Under the pieces are notes generated by a model, which saw only the letters and a program-made list of their open reading frames with translations, searched no databases and had not been told where the DNA came from. The translations under genes were made by a program, and so were the position numbers. Shown in pieces: positions 22,440-32,449 of a stretch of DNA of 64,000 bases (positions are counted from its first letter, which is position 1; every line of letters begins with the position of its first letter). The stretch lies in assembly GCA_029961685.1 (NCBI GenBank), contig JARWKL010000015.1, forward strand, positions 18,846,801 through 18,910,800, read 5' to 3'. This DNA is from Aristolochia californica. Lineage: Eukaryota > Streptophyta > Magnoliopsida > Piperales > Aristolochiaceae.

Positions 22440-23030
22440 GACGGGTTGGAGCTAATCCAGAGGAGATAAGAAAATTGGAAGATGATGACCAATTGCTTGA
22501 TGAAATGTCTAAAATAAAGGTTGAGTACTGGTATACTAGGCTCAGGAGTTTCATGTTTCTTGGAATGGTAGAGAAAGGGTTGTGGGGTATGATTTTTATT
22601 ACTGTTGATGGTATTATGTCATCTGTATTTATGGTTGGACTGCTGGTGGCTTTACCTATATTTGCATCATTGGCAAAGTCCCACAATCCATTTAGGCTTA
22701 TTGGGGTTTCAATCTTGACTTTAGTTGTAATAGGGTGTGGTTGTTCATTTGACTTTTGGTCCATTGCAATATGCCGCATGTTGGTTGGCTTTAGTGACTC
22801 TTCATCCATTTATTGTTGACATTGCACCTGAAACTCAAAAAACAGCTGGGCTTGGAATATTCTTCATGTGTTTACTGATGGGGGTGGCATTGGGTTATGT
22901 TTATAAAGGATTGGTTGGAGGTCATCTTCCTGGGAGATATGCATTTTGGAGAGAGGCAATTCTAATGCTTCCATTTGTTATTCCTAGCTTTTCGACTAAG
23001 CTTTTGCAATTGCAAGATTTTCACTTCATT
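22440..23030 (+). pseudogene. Captured fragment of a spinster-like MFS transporter
   Basis: Two frames joined at about 22800 read as a plant spinster homologue (predicted sphingolipid transporter, major facilitator superfamily). Visible blocks are WSIAICRMLVGF, VDIAPETQKTAGLGIFFMC, GVALGYVYKGLVGGHLPGRY and AFWREAILMLPF, covering roughly two to four membrane helices of a normally ~12-helix protein. The stop at 22817-22819 sits where the family has a conserved VGVGEASF motif. No introns are apparent within the stretch, suggesting capture from mRNA. Confidence 0.8.
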
Positions 23031-23169
23031 TGAGTCAAAAATAGTGTTGGAACTTGTGGAGAGTGCTGTTACAGAAGTTCAAAATGTTGATACACCTAAC
23101 GACACAACTAATGGTGCTAAGGAACGTTTGCACATATCAAGATGAACAGCTTGTGCAGACGCTCATGGG

Positions 23170-25608
23170 TAGGGGTGGCATCGAGCCGAGCCGACCTGAA
23201 CCTGCCTATGTTCGAGCCGAACTTGATTTAAATATTTCAAGCCGAACCTCGTCTCGAGCCTAAAATTGTTATTGAGCTCAAGCCCAAAATTTTTAACAGA
23301 GTTCGAGCCGAGCTCGAGCTTCAACATACATTTAAATTTTTTTAATATATATATAAAATAAATTATATATAAAATTATGCATATATTTTACATAAAATTG
23401 GGCATGACCTCTACATATATTTGGGCATAACCTATATATATAATATATGTATAAGATTGGGTATGACCTCTACTTAAAATTGAGCATAATCTATGTATAT
23501 AATACTTATATAAAATTCGGTATGACCTCTACTTAAAATTGGGCATAATCTATAGACATAATACCTGCATAAACACTCCATAAAATTGTCTATACATTCC
23601 ATAAATACTCCATGAAATTGTTTATACACTCCATAAAATAGTCTAAACACTTCATACATTGCATAACATTATGAATAAACTCCATACAATAATCAAACAA
23701 AACAAAATTAAATGAAATATCACTATCAATTTACAATCACCCAAATAAAACTATAAATCCTTTAAATAAAATCCCATTACTATTAGAGACTTACTAGAAA
23801 ATTACAAGAAATATTTTAATTTTTTCTTAGGAAAGTTAAATGGACCTCTTATTGCCTTTTCTAAGGAAATAAATAAAAATTAATAATTAATCTAATATAT
23901 TATTATACTTATCGATAAATTTTTAATCAAATAAAATGTCAAACACAAAATTGCTATGAAAATTGGCTCATGCTAAAAGTATTATATCATCAAATGTCAA
24001 ATACTTATTCAAAATTTTTCTATACGATTTTCTAGCCTATCTTGGCAAGAAAATCTTACTTAGAAAATTATATGATTTTTTAACAAGAATTTATAATTAA
24101 AAAATATTTTCAAAAAACATGAGGCACTAATGGTCCCTATATTTCTACTAAAAATGTCTTTTCAACATTAATTGAAAAAATGACTAATAGTTTATAGAAA
24201 CATATTTCTACTAAAATATATTTTCAATTTCTTCAAGAGTCATGAGGAAGGGACAAAGAGTTTTTTTTTCCTTGTTTATGATCTCGCACGTAGGGAAGGT
24301 TTCAAATAAATTATATATAAAATTATGCATATATTTTAAAGAAAAAGAATGATAGGGAAAGTTCAGGATTGAATTTCAATAATGGATTAAAATGCACCAA
24401 TATTAATTTTTTTTACTCACAATTGTTGTCTAGCTTGTTTTGTAATTTTTGAATGTGGCCATAAATTTACTATGGCCTCCTTAGTGCCCCTAGATGAAAA
24501 TTTATATTCTAGGAAAAACTAGAAATATTTTTCCTACGATACATATTCCCAAAAAAAAACTTTAAATAAAATCCTATTACTTTTAGTGACTTATTAGAAA
24601 TTTAAAAAAATATTTTAAAATTTTCTTAGGAAAGTTAAATGGACCTTTTATTGCATCTTCTAGGGAAATAAATAAAAATTAATAATCAATCTAATATATT
24701 ATTATACTTATTGATAAATTTTTAATCAAATAAAATGTCAAACACAAAATTGCAATGAAAATTGATTCATGCTAAAAGTATTACAGCATAGATATTTATT
24801 CAAAAAAAATGTATACAGTTTTTTGCCCCATCTTGGTAGGAAAATCTTAGTTAGAAAATTATATGATTTTTAATAAAAAAAATTTAATTAGAAAAATATT
24901 TTAGAAAAACATGAGACACTAATAGTTCATAGAAACTTATTTCTATCAATTGTATTTTTAATTTTTTTTCAAAAGCTACGATGAAGGAGAGTTTAAGGAA
25001 TTTTTTTTTTTTTTACTTTATGATCTCACACGTGCGAAATCATTTTCGAGCGGAGGGGGGGGGGGGGGGGGGGGTTTGAAGATTATTTCTCCCCTGGTTC
25101 TGGTTTTCCGTCGAGACAACGAGGAGGGAAGGGGGTTACGGCGCAAGGAGGACCTGTCGTCGGGGATGACGGTTGGGAGGGAGGGCGGCGGAAGCGATGA
25201 CGGAAATGGCGTTTACGAAAACAGAGGCGACGGCGAGGAGAGGAAGTAATCGGAGGAAGAAATCGAGTGGATGGTCACAGAGGCAGCCGGCGAATAGCTG
25301 TCGACGGCAGTAGAGGCGGCGACAACAGCCGATGGGAGGGGTTCGGCGGTGACGAGGGGAGGAAACTCTCCCCCCCCCCCCCCCCCCCCCCCTCTCGCTA
25401 TCGCTCACGCTCCCGCTCCCCCTGACCCGATACCGGTCCCGACTCACCTCGAACTGGCTCACGAGCCGACAAACCGAACCTGGCTTCGGTCCAACTCGGC
25501 TCGTTAAGGTAAATGAACCGATTTCAGAGCTCGTGCTCGATAGATAACGAATCGAACCGAGCCGAACTCGAGTCACTCGCGAGCTGACTCGGTTCGAAGC
25601 CACCCCTA
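23170..25608. mobile_element. Non-autonomous hAT element, 2,439 bp
   Basis: Flanked by a perfect 8-bp target duplication CTCATGGG (23162-23169 and 25609-25616). Termini are inverted repeats beginning TAGGGGTGGC: left TAGGGGTGGCATCGAGCCGA, right (complement) TAGGGGTGGCTTCGAACCGA. The 8-bp duplication and TAGGG-type ends indicate the hAT superfamily. No transposase frame is present. The interior is AT-rich with a diverged internal duplication and ends in a GC-rich segment containing poly-G and poly-C runs. It split element A after the transporter fragment. Confidence 0.9.
23740..24870. repeat. Internal ~820-bp direct duplication in the hAT element
   Basis: About 300 bp at 23740-24060 recurs at about 24560-24870. 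Shared words include 'cttaggaaagttaaatggac', 'aataaataaaaattaataat' and 'aatgtcaaacacaaaattgc'. A roughly 820-bp block was duplicated within the element before or after insertion. Confidence 0.75.
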
Positions 25609-25616
25609 CTCATGGG

Positions 25617-26660
25617 TTCTTCAACATTTTTTATTTGTATTGTTGTTGTGGCACAACAACAACCAGTGATGACATCAATGGCACTGCTGAAATCAGTGCT
25701 GCCAGCTACCCAAGCAAACAATGCTGGTGTGGCAGTCCAAAATACAGTGCTGCTAGACATCCAAGGACACAGTGTTGTTGTCACAGTGCTGCTAGACAGC
25801 CAAGGATACAATGCTATTGTGGCAATGCAGAAAATTTGCTGCTAGATAGCCAGAAACCACGGCTGAAAATAATGATTTTTATGCTTAGCAGTTGGGTTTT
25901 TTTGGAAATGGTAGAGAATATACTGTGGAGAAATGATTTTTATGACTGTTGAAGGGAAAAAAATAAAATTTTGGGCGCCTAGACAGCGTATAAGTGTTCC
26001 AGTTTTGGATACTATTCCAGGTGAAAACAAAAAGGAGTCAAGGGGTGGGAACACTTTTTCCGGTGAGCTTCAATACAAGGTTGCTTAAAACAGTACACAA
26101 CTGGCAGATTGTGATATTAGGGAGTCTTCCGTGGTCACCCCACAAACTGTATTTGCAGAAGTTAAGGGCAATGCTTACAATGAATCAATTGTTGTAACTT
26201 CTCACACTACTGAAGTGCCCGGTGAGCCTTCCATCAATGGCATTGACAAAATTGAGGTGTCACCGCAACATGAATCATCGATCCAAGTAGAAGGACCTTC
26301 AAATGTCAAGCCTACTGCATTGGACACACAACTGGAATTCTCTTTTGTACCTTATGTTGTCATAATACATAATTTGGGTGTTGGCCAGTGTGAGGCACTT
26401 GGACTGGCTCCAACGAATGCAAATTGTGACTGCAGGGTGGTTGTTCTCAGTACAGCAGGGTATGTACATAACAGGCCACCTAAAGCAGCACATGAGTTCT
26501 TCACCAAAAATTTATGTGCTGCTGTCGTGGCACTGCAAAAGCCAATGCTGACAACAGTGGCACTGCTGAAAACAGTGATGCCAAACAACCAAAAAAACAG
26601 AACTAATGTGACAGTGTAGAAACCAGTGCACAAAACAGTACTGCACCACACTTTTCAACA
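25617..26660 (+). other. Junction DNA of element A with CACTG..CAGTG hairpins
   Basis: Contains repeated words of the type 'cagtgctgctagacagcc' and the imperfect palindromes CACTGCTGAAATCAGTG (25682-25698) and CACTGCTGAAAACAGTG (26561-26577). A frame at 26131-26619 (VEGPSNVKPTALDTQLEFSF) is open but unidentified; it may be another captured fragment. Similar palindromes occur in element B at 50134-50180. Confidence 0.5.
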
Positions 26661-26885
26661 TGATTACCAGTTATGTTGTTCGGTGGTGGTACTGCGGTTG
26701 TAATGAAGAAAGGTGCAAAACATCAAAACATGCAACCTGAGAAAAAGGTTTTTGAGGCTGCTGAGCAGAACTTCTCAACTTCAGTGGCTTATTCATTGTC
26801 TTCAACAAAGGGAGCTACTGGTCATCACCTTGGGGTAGCTGGGGCAGTTGAAGTAATCCTTGTTGTCCTTTTGACAACAATAGCA
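26661..26885 (+). pseudogene. Captured fragment of a beta-ketoacyl-ACP synthase
   Basis: The frame encodes AYSLSSTKGATGHHLGVAGA, which carries the STKGATGH.LG.AGAVE motif around the catalytic lysine/histidine region of KAS I/II-type enzymes of fatty-acid synthesis. Only about 60 residues of a ~420-residue enzyme are present. They are fused in frame to unrelated sequence downstream, forming one 282-codon chimeric frame (26673-27521). Confidence 0.75.
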
Positions 26886-27049
26886 ATGCCATACATGGCA
26901 AGGAATGCCAACTTCCACGTTGTTGCTACAACAATTCACCAGAGCGCACTACTTGCTCTTTGTGAGTCCTTTCAACAGATTTACTGCAACGTTGTTGCTA
27001 ACAACAGAGGCCTACATCATATTGGTTTGCGACTGCAGCAAAGACTTCA

Positions 27050-27310
27050 ACAGCATAAGTATGTTGCTATTTGTGCAAACTTCATCAGGTATGGAAGCTT
27101 TGGGCATGATTTTATGAAGTTAAGCCTCATGCATGTGAATACATGCATCGGAATGGATAGTAAGGGATCCATAGATGAAGCTGTTGGTTTTGCAGCACAT
27201 GGGTTATGCTCAACTTCACTAGAACTGTTTGGTACAATGGAACCTCATGATGTTGGACTCGATGAGGTCACTTACCTATGTCTGCTCGGTGCTTACTCTC
27301 ATGGTACCTT
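27050..27310 (+). pseudogene. Captured fragment of a PPR protein
   Basis: Pentatricopeptide-repeat features: GSIDEAVGFAAHGLCSTSLE, LFGTMEPHDVGLDEVTYLCL and LLGAYSHGTLV, matching the EALELF.M..PDEVT...LL.ACSH pattern of organellar RNA-binding PPR proteins. It covers about two repeats. It is fused between the KAS fragment and the shared coding tail, in the same open frame. Confidence 0.7.
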
Positions 27311-27521
27311 AGTCAAGAATGCTGGGCAATTTGCTGAACATGGACTGGGTCCAAAGACTGAGGTTACCGGGGACATGCTGCATTTTGCCAATGAGGCAAC
27401 CATTGGGGTAAATCACACAAAAGTTGTTAATGTCGAAGCAGAACTTGCCAGTTTGATGTTGGTGATAGTTCAACTTGTTGCTTGGTTGTTTATCAGTATT
27501 GGGGTGTGCTACAGCAAGTGA
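27311..27521 (+). other. Coding tail shared by elements A and B
   Basis: About 70 residues aligned between A and B: GQFAEHGLGPKTEVTGDMLH here and [18 protein letters not shown] in B, ending in STCCLVVYQYWGVLQQ versus [16 protein letters not shown] in a second shared frame. In A the tail follows a PPR fragment and in B a glutamate-synthase fragment. It therefore belongs to the element, not to either cargo. I do not recognise the family. An A-run (27538-27552) follows. Confidence 0.6.
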
Positions 27522-27567
27522 TGCTAGCAGGGTCCAAAAAAAAAAAAAAATTTACTCGGGTGGAATG

Positions 27568-28505
27568 TGTTATGGACTCAATAAGACTGAGTCATCTATT
27601 TTACTTTTATTATTTATGTTGTTTTTAATTTCGAATTTTATTGATTTGTAATAAGACTTAAAGGTAGGGGTAGAATTGGGTTTTATAACCCTAACCTATG
27701 TTGATGTTAATTACCCTATTTAAGGGGTAAAGATGGAGAAATAAAGCAAGTTCGGAATTAGCATAAGCTAGGGTAATTTAGGTTCTTTCTAGGCTCCCTA
27801 ATCTAGGGTTCTTGGCTTGAACTCTCTTGGGGGTTTGCTGCATTCATTGGGGAGTCTTTGAGGAGATCTTGGAAGGAAAAGGAAGAGGAATTACCTTTCT
27901 CTTCTAAGATGCAAGAGAAGATCATCTCTTTCGCAAAAATTCCAGAAAATGAGAGGTCTTGACGTGAGTCTAACCAGGAAGGAGGACGGGTTCTTGTTGC
28001 TGGTTGGGTGTTGACGTCCAAAGGTATTTGCTAATCGTATTCCAAGCATTGAGATTAGATTTATGTTTCTCTTTTACGTAAGGAACCAATGCTGCATGAA
28101 ATTGGAAACCCTACCTTGACGTGAGCCATAAGAAAGGGGATCCCACATTGGGGCCTCAAGGAGCATCCTTGACTAGCTAGGTTCGTTCATAATTAAGAAA
28201 AGGAAATTCCTTTTCAAGGGGAATGAATTCAATAAAGGGAAAGGGGTTGTCTTGAGTCATTACAGCAAGTAAAACCCTCTTGTCTTGAATCATAAAAGAG
28301 GGGTTTCATATCTGAGTGCTTAAACAGTCCTTTAACTTGCTGGTTGCATCTATAATTGAGAAAAGAAAAATCTTTTTCAATCCTAACGTGAAAGGAGAAG
28401 TATAAGAGAATTCTTTTTACAAAAACGTGATAAGAAACCCTCAAACAGTGCTGGATTCATATTCAACTCGCCGAGTTACTAGATCTATGGCTAGGGACCA
28501 TAATA
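27568..28505 (+). repeat. Solo LTR related to gypsy C, 938 bp
   Basis: Flanked by the 5-bp duplication GAATG (27563-27567 and 28506-28510). It starts TGTTATGGACTCAATA, matching the C LTR start TGTTGTGGACTCAATA, and ends in GGGACCATAATA against GGGACCGTAACA in C. It contains a 'ccctatttaaggggtaa' promoter-like block. It has no internal region, so it was left by LTR-LTR recombination. Confidence 0.88.
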
Positions 28506-28638
28506 GAATGCTCCAATTTTGGTTGTCCAGAGAGCGGACACAGCTACCACGAATGCTACTTGGGAACAGGTGGAGACATCGGCAAACAGACCCTACCTTC
28601 GAGCTTAAGGACAAACACTTATTCCCAGGAAGGGGTAA
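28506..28638 (+). pseudogene. Integrase chromodomain remnant of family D
   Basis: Reads ILVVQRADTATTNATWEQVE then, after a shift, PTFELKDKHLFPGRGN. This is the C-terminal chromodomain and tail of a chromovirus-type gypsy polyprotein. It ends in the polypurine tract AGGAAGGGG before the LTR at 28639. It is the only pol sequence left in element A. Confidence 0.75.
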
Positions 28639-28965
28639 TGTTATGCACACAATAATATTATTAAATTAATTATATTTCTTTAATTTACTTTATTTTATTT
28701 CAATTAAAGAATTAATAGGCCATAGGGGCATTTTTATAATATTTTATCTTAAACATCGTAAGGGTGAACCCTATTTAAGGGGTAAGAGTAATGAGAAAAA
28801 GCAAATATTCATTTAGCATAAACATGGGTTTTGAGTTCTCCTCAACGAGCTCAGGGGTGTGATTTCCTCAAAGAACCTAGGGTAATCAAGCTTCTCTTCG
28901 GCTTGATTTTGGTCTTTCTCTTCTTCCTCCCTACAAATCGTTGTGTTAGATCCGGGATCATAACA
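28639..28965 (+). repeat. Family D LTR (3' LTR of element A)
   Basis: 327 bp running from TGTTATGCACAC to GGGATCATAACA, with terminal TGTTATG/CATAACA inverted repeats. Homologous to 1-168, 48316-48660 and 48661-48902. A 'ccctatttaaggggtaagag' block probably marks the promoter. Confidence 0.8.
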
Positions 28966-30728
28966 ACATAACACATGATGGTGTAAGAAAACTCACCCAA
29001 AAAGGATGAAGTGACACCATGTCAAATGAATATGATAATGTATCATACTCTCATAAGAAGAAAAGGTTTGTTATGTGTCTATCTCTCCTTGCATGTGTAT
29101 CTGGTCAAATGGACAAGAAAATATTAAAAAGAGAAAAAGATGGGGTAGTTGAACCACCCTATAAATAGAGGATCCATCACCCGACACTCTATAAGTATAG
29201 GCTCTCAAAGTTTTAGTGTGTCGAAACTCTATTTGCTAGAAAATCAAAGCTCTAATTGTGCTCCTGACACCTCAAATCTCAAATAGCCTCAAACAACCAT
29301 CTTTCTTACTACTTTGTTACCATCTTTGGAGTCGTTACATGCAATATGGAATCTAATCTTTTGTCAAGTACGGAGTGGAGGCTAGCTAAAAAATTAAGGT
29401 AATTCCAATACATTTGTCAGATTAAGCAAGGCTTGAGTCAAATTTATGCATGGTGTTCAAATGAAAAGACACTTTAGAGATCAGACTTTCACTTAGAACC
29501 TTAGATTTTGCCTTGTTGTTGTACCTATGGTCGAGTTACTTCTTTCTACGTTGATAGTACCAAATACTATACTCTCGAGAGAGATGATAAACCTCCAATG
29601 CATATTTGTGAGTAGACTGCTAGGAGTTTGACAACAAATTAGTAAGCATCATCCCTTAGAACTGGACATGGATATGGAAAGGCATAGAAAAGAAACTAAA
29701 GTAAACTCTTACATAGTTTTTTTGTGGTTCTCGTAGGTTTAGTCCATTTCTCTTCTACTACTGGGCTACTCTCTCCCAATCTTATATTAGGTACTTCTAT
29801 TTCCTTCACTCATCTATCATATTCTAGAGATCTTTGGCTCAATTATTTTAGCATCTGAGAGTTTTTCCCTAGTTACTTGAATAAACACTGTGTGCTTCAC
29901 CATATATTTCTTTGACTTATCTTTTGTTTATGCCCAAGTTTCCGTAAATTTGTTATATGTTAGGGTATCTACTTTCAAAGTCTTTTGGGTTTTCTCTTAG
30001 TATAATCTTGAATCGAGTGGTAGATCAAGAAGTATTCCATGGTTGAAGAAACCTCATGAAAATCCATGTGTGTGACTTTGTAGTGGATGCTTGTTTACTT
30101 TCATTTACAAATATGCACTTGCATTTTTATGATAAATATAATTATGTGCATCATATTAGAAGCATCACCAATCTTACAAATCGATAGGAGCAAATAGTGA
30201 TTCTTTCTAAAGAAAAACTATAAGATTGAAAGCCGAAATAGGTTGGTCTTTGACTTTTATTTCGCAGTGAAAAATGTGTGACCGATAAGCTAAATGACAT
30301 AAAAGAAAAATCAACCTACTCCTAGGTTTCAAGAAAAAAAAACTATATGATAAATTCTATTGAGATCTTATGTGAAAAATGAAAAACTTTTTGGGGGCTA
30401 ATTTGTTTACAATAAAGAACTAAGAGTTGGGTCCACTTAAATCTAAGTAGTGGTCCAATTCAAAATGTGGTCAATAAAACCAATTTACACATGAGCCATT
30501 TATAATTAGAGTGAGTGAGATGAATAGGTTGGTTCAAACTTTTGGCACCCTAGTTCAGCCCCTACCACTTGGTCTTCCCTTAGACAAAATACAGACTAAA
30601 TGTCGAAATCACATGAGGAAGGTGAAGGAGACCCGTTTACTCATCCACCTCCCTAAGTTAGACATGGGCACATGTAACAATAGAACCTCCACCTTTCTTC
30701 TTTAAGCAACCCATGTGATGTGCCTCTC
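28966..30728. other. Intergenic, nothing recognised
   Basis: AT-rich DNA with short unconvincing frames. A 'ccctataaatagaggatcc' TATA-like block near 29155 suggests another decayed LTR, but no ends or duplication could be identified. Confidence 0.4.
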
Positions 30729-30736
30729 ATTATTTA

Positions 30737-30786
<50 letters not shown>
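30729..30786. repeat. (TTA/ATT)n microsatellite
   Basis: About 58 bp of almost pure ATT trinucleotides, starting about 90 bp beyond the stop codon of the WAG-type kinase. It may lie in its 3' UTR. Likely polymorphic. Confidence 0.9.
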
Positions 30787-30875
30787 GGTTGAAATCTACA
30801 GTCATTTTAAACAAAATTGGTTTTTTTTCCTGCTCTTTTCTCTTCAGAATCCAGATAGTCCGGAAAAATTCACTG

Positions 30876-32333
30876 TCATTTTCCTCCCTTCGCTTTTTTA
30901 CCAGTCAAGACCAGCTGAGTCCTCTTATTACTATAATGCCACAATCTCCACAGCGACCATCGCCGTCTCCGCTTCCCCTCGATCCCGCTCACCTGGACAT
31001 CACGCGACGATGACGTACGAGTCCCCGGCGACTTGTAGCAGCGGATCAACGGCCACTTGATCCCCGCGAAAAAAGGGTGGCGTTTGATCTCCGGCGCACC
31101 CCTGGTGCAGCCGAGTCTCCTTCTAGGATCCTTCACCAGCAGCCGTTCAATCAAATCCATGACCTCATCCATTCCGTCTTCTTCCCCTGCGGCGGTGGGG
31201 CCGTCTGGGAACCTCAGCCCTTTTGTGTGGATATTGCGCAGGGTGGCCTCCTTGCTGGTTCCTTTGAATGGTGAGCGCCCGTATAGCATTTCGTACAAGA
31301 AGACCCCGAAGGCCCACCAGTCCACGCCGCTGCCATGGCCGTTGCCGTTCACCACCTCCGGGGCCAGGTACTCGTGGGTCCCGACGCACGACCTCGAGAA
31401 TGCCTGCGTCGGCTCCGCCACAATCTCACTCTCCAACCCCGCCTTCCGTCGGTGGCGCCTACCGAAGCAGTCGCATTGATACTTTCCATCTTCGTGTGAC
31501 GCCACCTCTCGCCTCTCAACCGTGGGGACGACCTCCGCCTGGAAGCTCAAATCGAAGTCCGACAGCATGATGTGCCCATCCGCGCGAACCAAAACGTTCT
31601 CGGGCTTGAGGTCCCTGTACACGATACCTTTACAGTGCAAGTACTCGAGCGCTATCAAGACCTCCGCCGCGTAGAAGCGCGCAGCATCCAGCGGGAGACG
31701 GTTTCCTGGCCGGGCGCGCATTACAGAGTGGAGATCCCCCCGCGCGCAGTAGTCTATGAGCAGACAAGAATAATGCGACACCTCCAGCTGCGCATACAAC
31801 GTGGGCAGGAAAGGGTGATCCAAGCAGGAGAGCACGCTCGCCTCCGTCCTCTCCTGCGCCAGTTTCTTACTAGACAGCGTGTCGCGGTCGATCACCTTGA
31901 GGGCGAAGTCAGCATCCTCGAAGCCCTTGAGCTGACAGTGAAAGACCCGCGCCAGGTTGCCGCTGCCGAGGCGACGTAGAAGCTTCAAGTGATGAAGCTG
32001 GAGAACCCCATCGGAGGAAATATTGCTGGCCGAAGCAATCGCAGACCAATGCGGGTCCGACCCACGGTGACGACGACGCTGTCCTTCGGACGACAAACGC
32101 ATCGGGTCCGCAACGCTGAGACTGCTCCGCGCGCTGGACGACGCGAAGGTTCGATCGGTCGACGCATTTGACGTGTAACTGGTGAAACTCAGGTCCAAAT
32201 CGGAATCTAAGGTGAAGTTCGACTCCCGCCCTTCACGATCCATGGAGCTCTGCGTCCTATACAACGGTCTCCTCACCTTCTCCAATTCGTAGTAGTGTGA
32301 TGAAGCCAGGTGGCTTTCTTCCTCCATTACCAT
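30876..32333 (-). CDS. WAG2-like: AGC VIII serine/threonine kinase, WAG1/WAG2 (PINOID-related) type
   Basis: Intronless, 485 codons from ATG 32333. Kin kinases phosphorylate PIN auxin efflux carriers at the plasma membrane and set auxin flow. Visible: N-terminal LDSDLDLSFTSYTS and DRTFASSSARSSL, both typical of WAG kinases; DPHWSAI just before the domain; glycine loop LGSGNLARVF (about residues 122-131); catalytic VYRDLKPENV; DFD in place of DFG, the AGC VIII hallmark; an insertion domain; then SRSCVGTHEYLAPE, GSGVDWWAFGVFLYE and the RHPFFAGIKWPLIR tail. Start choice: ATG 32333 and ATG 32327 are close together and ATG 32243 (MDREG) aligns best with WAG2. The longer 32441 start lies upstream of a TA run that looks like the TATA region. 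The reading frame is unbroken, and the gene looks functional. Confidence 0.93.
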   Translation of the reverse strand: MVMEEESHLASSHYYELEKVRRPLYRTQSSMDREGRESNFTLDSDLDLSFTSYTSNASTDRTFASSSARSSLSVADPMRLSSEGQRRRHRGSDPHWSAIASASNISSDGVLQLHHLKLLRRLGSGNLARVFHCQLKGFEDADFALKVIDRDTLSSKKLAQERTEASVLSCLDHPFLPTLYAQLEVSHYSCLLIDYCARGDLHSVMRARPGNRLPLDAARFYAAEVLIALEYLHCKGIVYRDLKPENVLVRADGHIMLSDFDLSFQAEVVPTVERREVASHEDGKYQCDCFGRRHRRKAGLESEIVAEPTQAFSRSCVGTHEYLAPEVVNGNGHGSGVDWWAFGVFLYEMLYGRSPFKGTSKEATLRNIHTKGLRFPDGPTAAGEEDGMDEVMDLIERLLVKDPRRRLGCTRGAPEIKRHPFFAGIKWPLIRCYKSPGTRTSSSRDVQVSGIEGKRRRRWSLWRLWHYSNKRTQLVLTGKKAKGGK

Positions 32334-32372
32334 GAGTTCTCGATGCAGCGCAAAACAACCTTCCGCCTTCCA

Positions 32373-32396
32373 ATATATATATATATATATATAAAG
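32373..32396 (-). promoter_or_regulatory. TA-repeat TATA region of the WAG-type kinase
   Basis: On the minus strand the run reads TTTATATATATATATATATA, 40-60 bp before ATG 32333 and about 140 bp before ATG 32243. If it acts as the TATA box, transcription would begin near 32340. That favours a short leader or the downstream start codon. Confidence 0.4.
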
Positions 32397-32449
32397 CCGA
32401 AAGAAGAGAGAGAAAGATTGAAAGGAGTTGACTCCCCCCATTTCTGCAC

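Larger units (their letters stand above)
21268..28965 (+). mobile_element. Gene-capturing gypsy-type retrotransposon A (with nested insertions)
   Basis: Order: PBS 21268-21279; gag-like ORF 21289-21726; leader to about 22200; spinster transporter fragment; hAT insertion 23170-25608; hairpin-rich junction DNA; unidentified segment; ketoacyl synthase fragment; PPR fragment; coding tail shared with element B; short A-run; chromodomain remnant interrupted by a solo LTR (27568-28505); LTR 28639-28965. The 5' and 3' modules align with element B at 48313-52811, whereas the cargo does not. Protease, RT, RNase H and integrase are absent, so mobility would need enzymes supplied by a relative. A family-D 5' LTR is not visible upstream of the PBS. 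Confidence 0.75.

Noticed and set aside
25136..25603. 155-residue minus ORF
   Set aside because: Lies in the GC-rich end of the hAT element and includes the poly-C tract; no transposase motifs.
26673..27521. A real 282-residue protein gene
   Set aside because: It is a fusion of KAS, PPR and element tail pieces lacking complete domains; explained by gene capture.
31057..31979. Plus-strand ORFs of 100-140 codons
   Set aside because: Antisense shadows of the conserved kinase frame.
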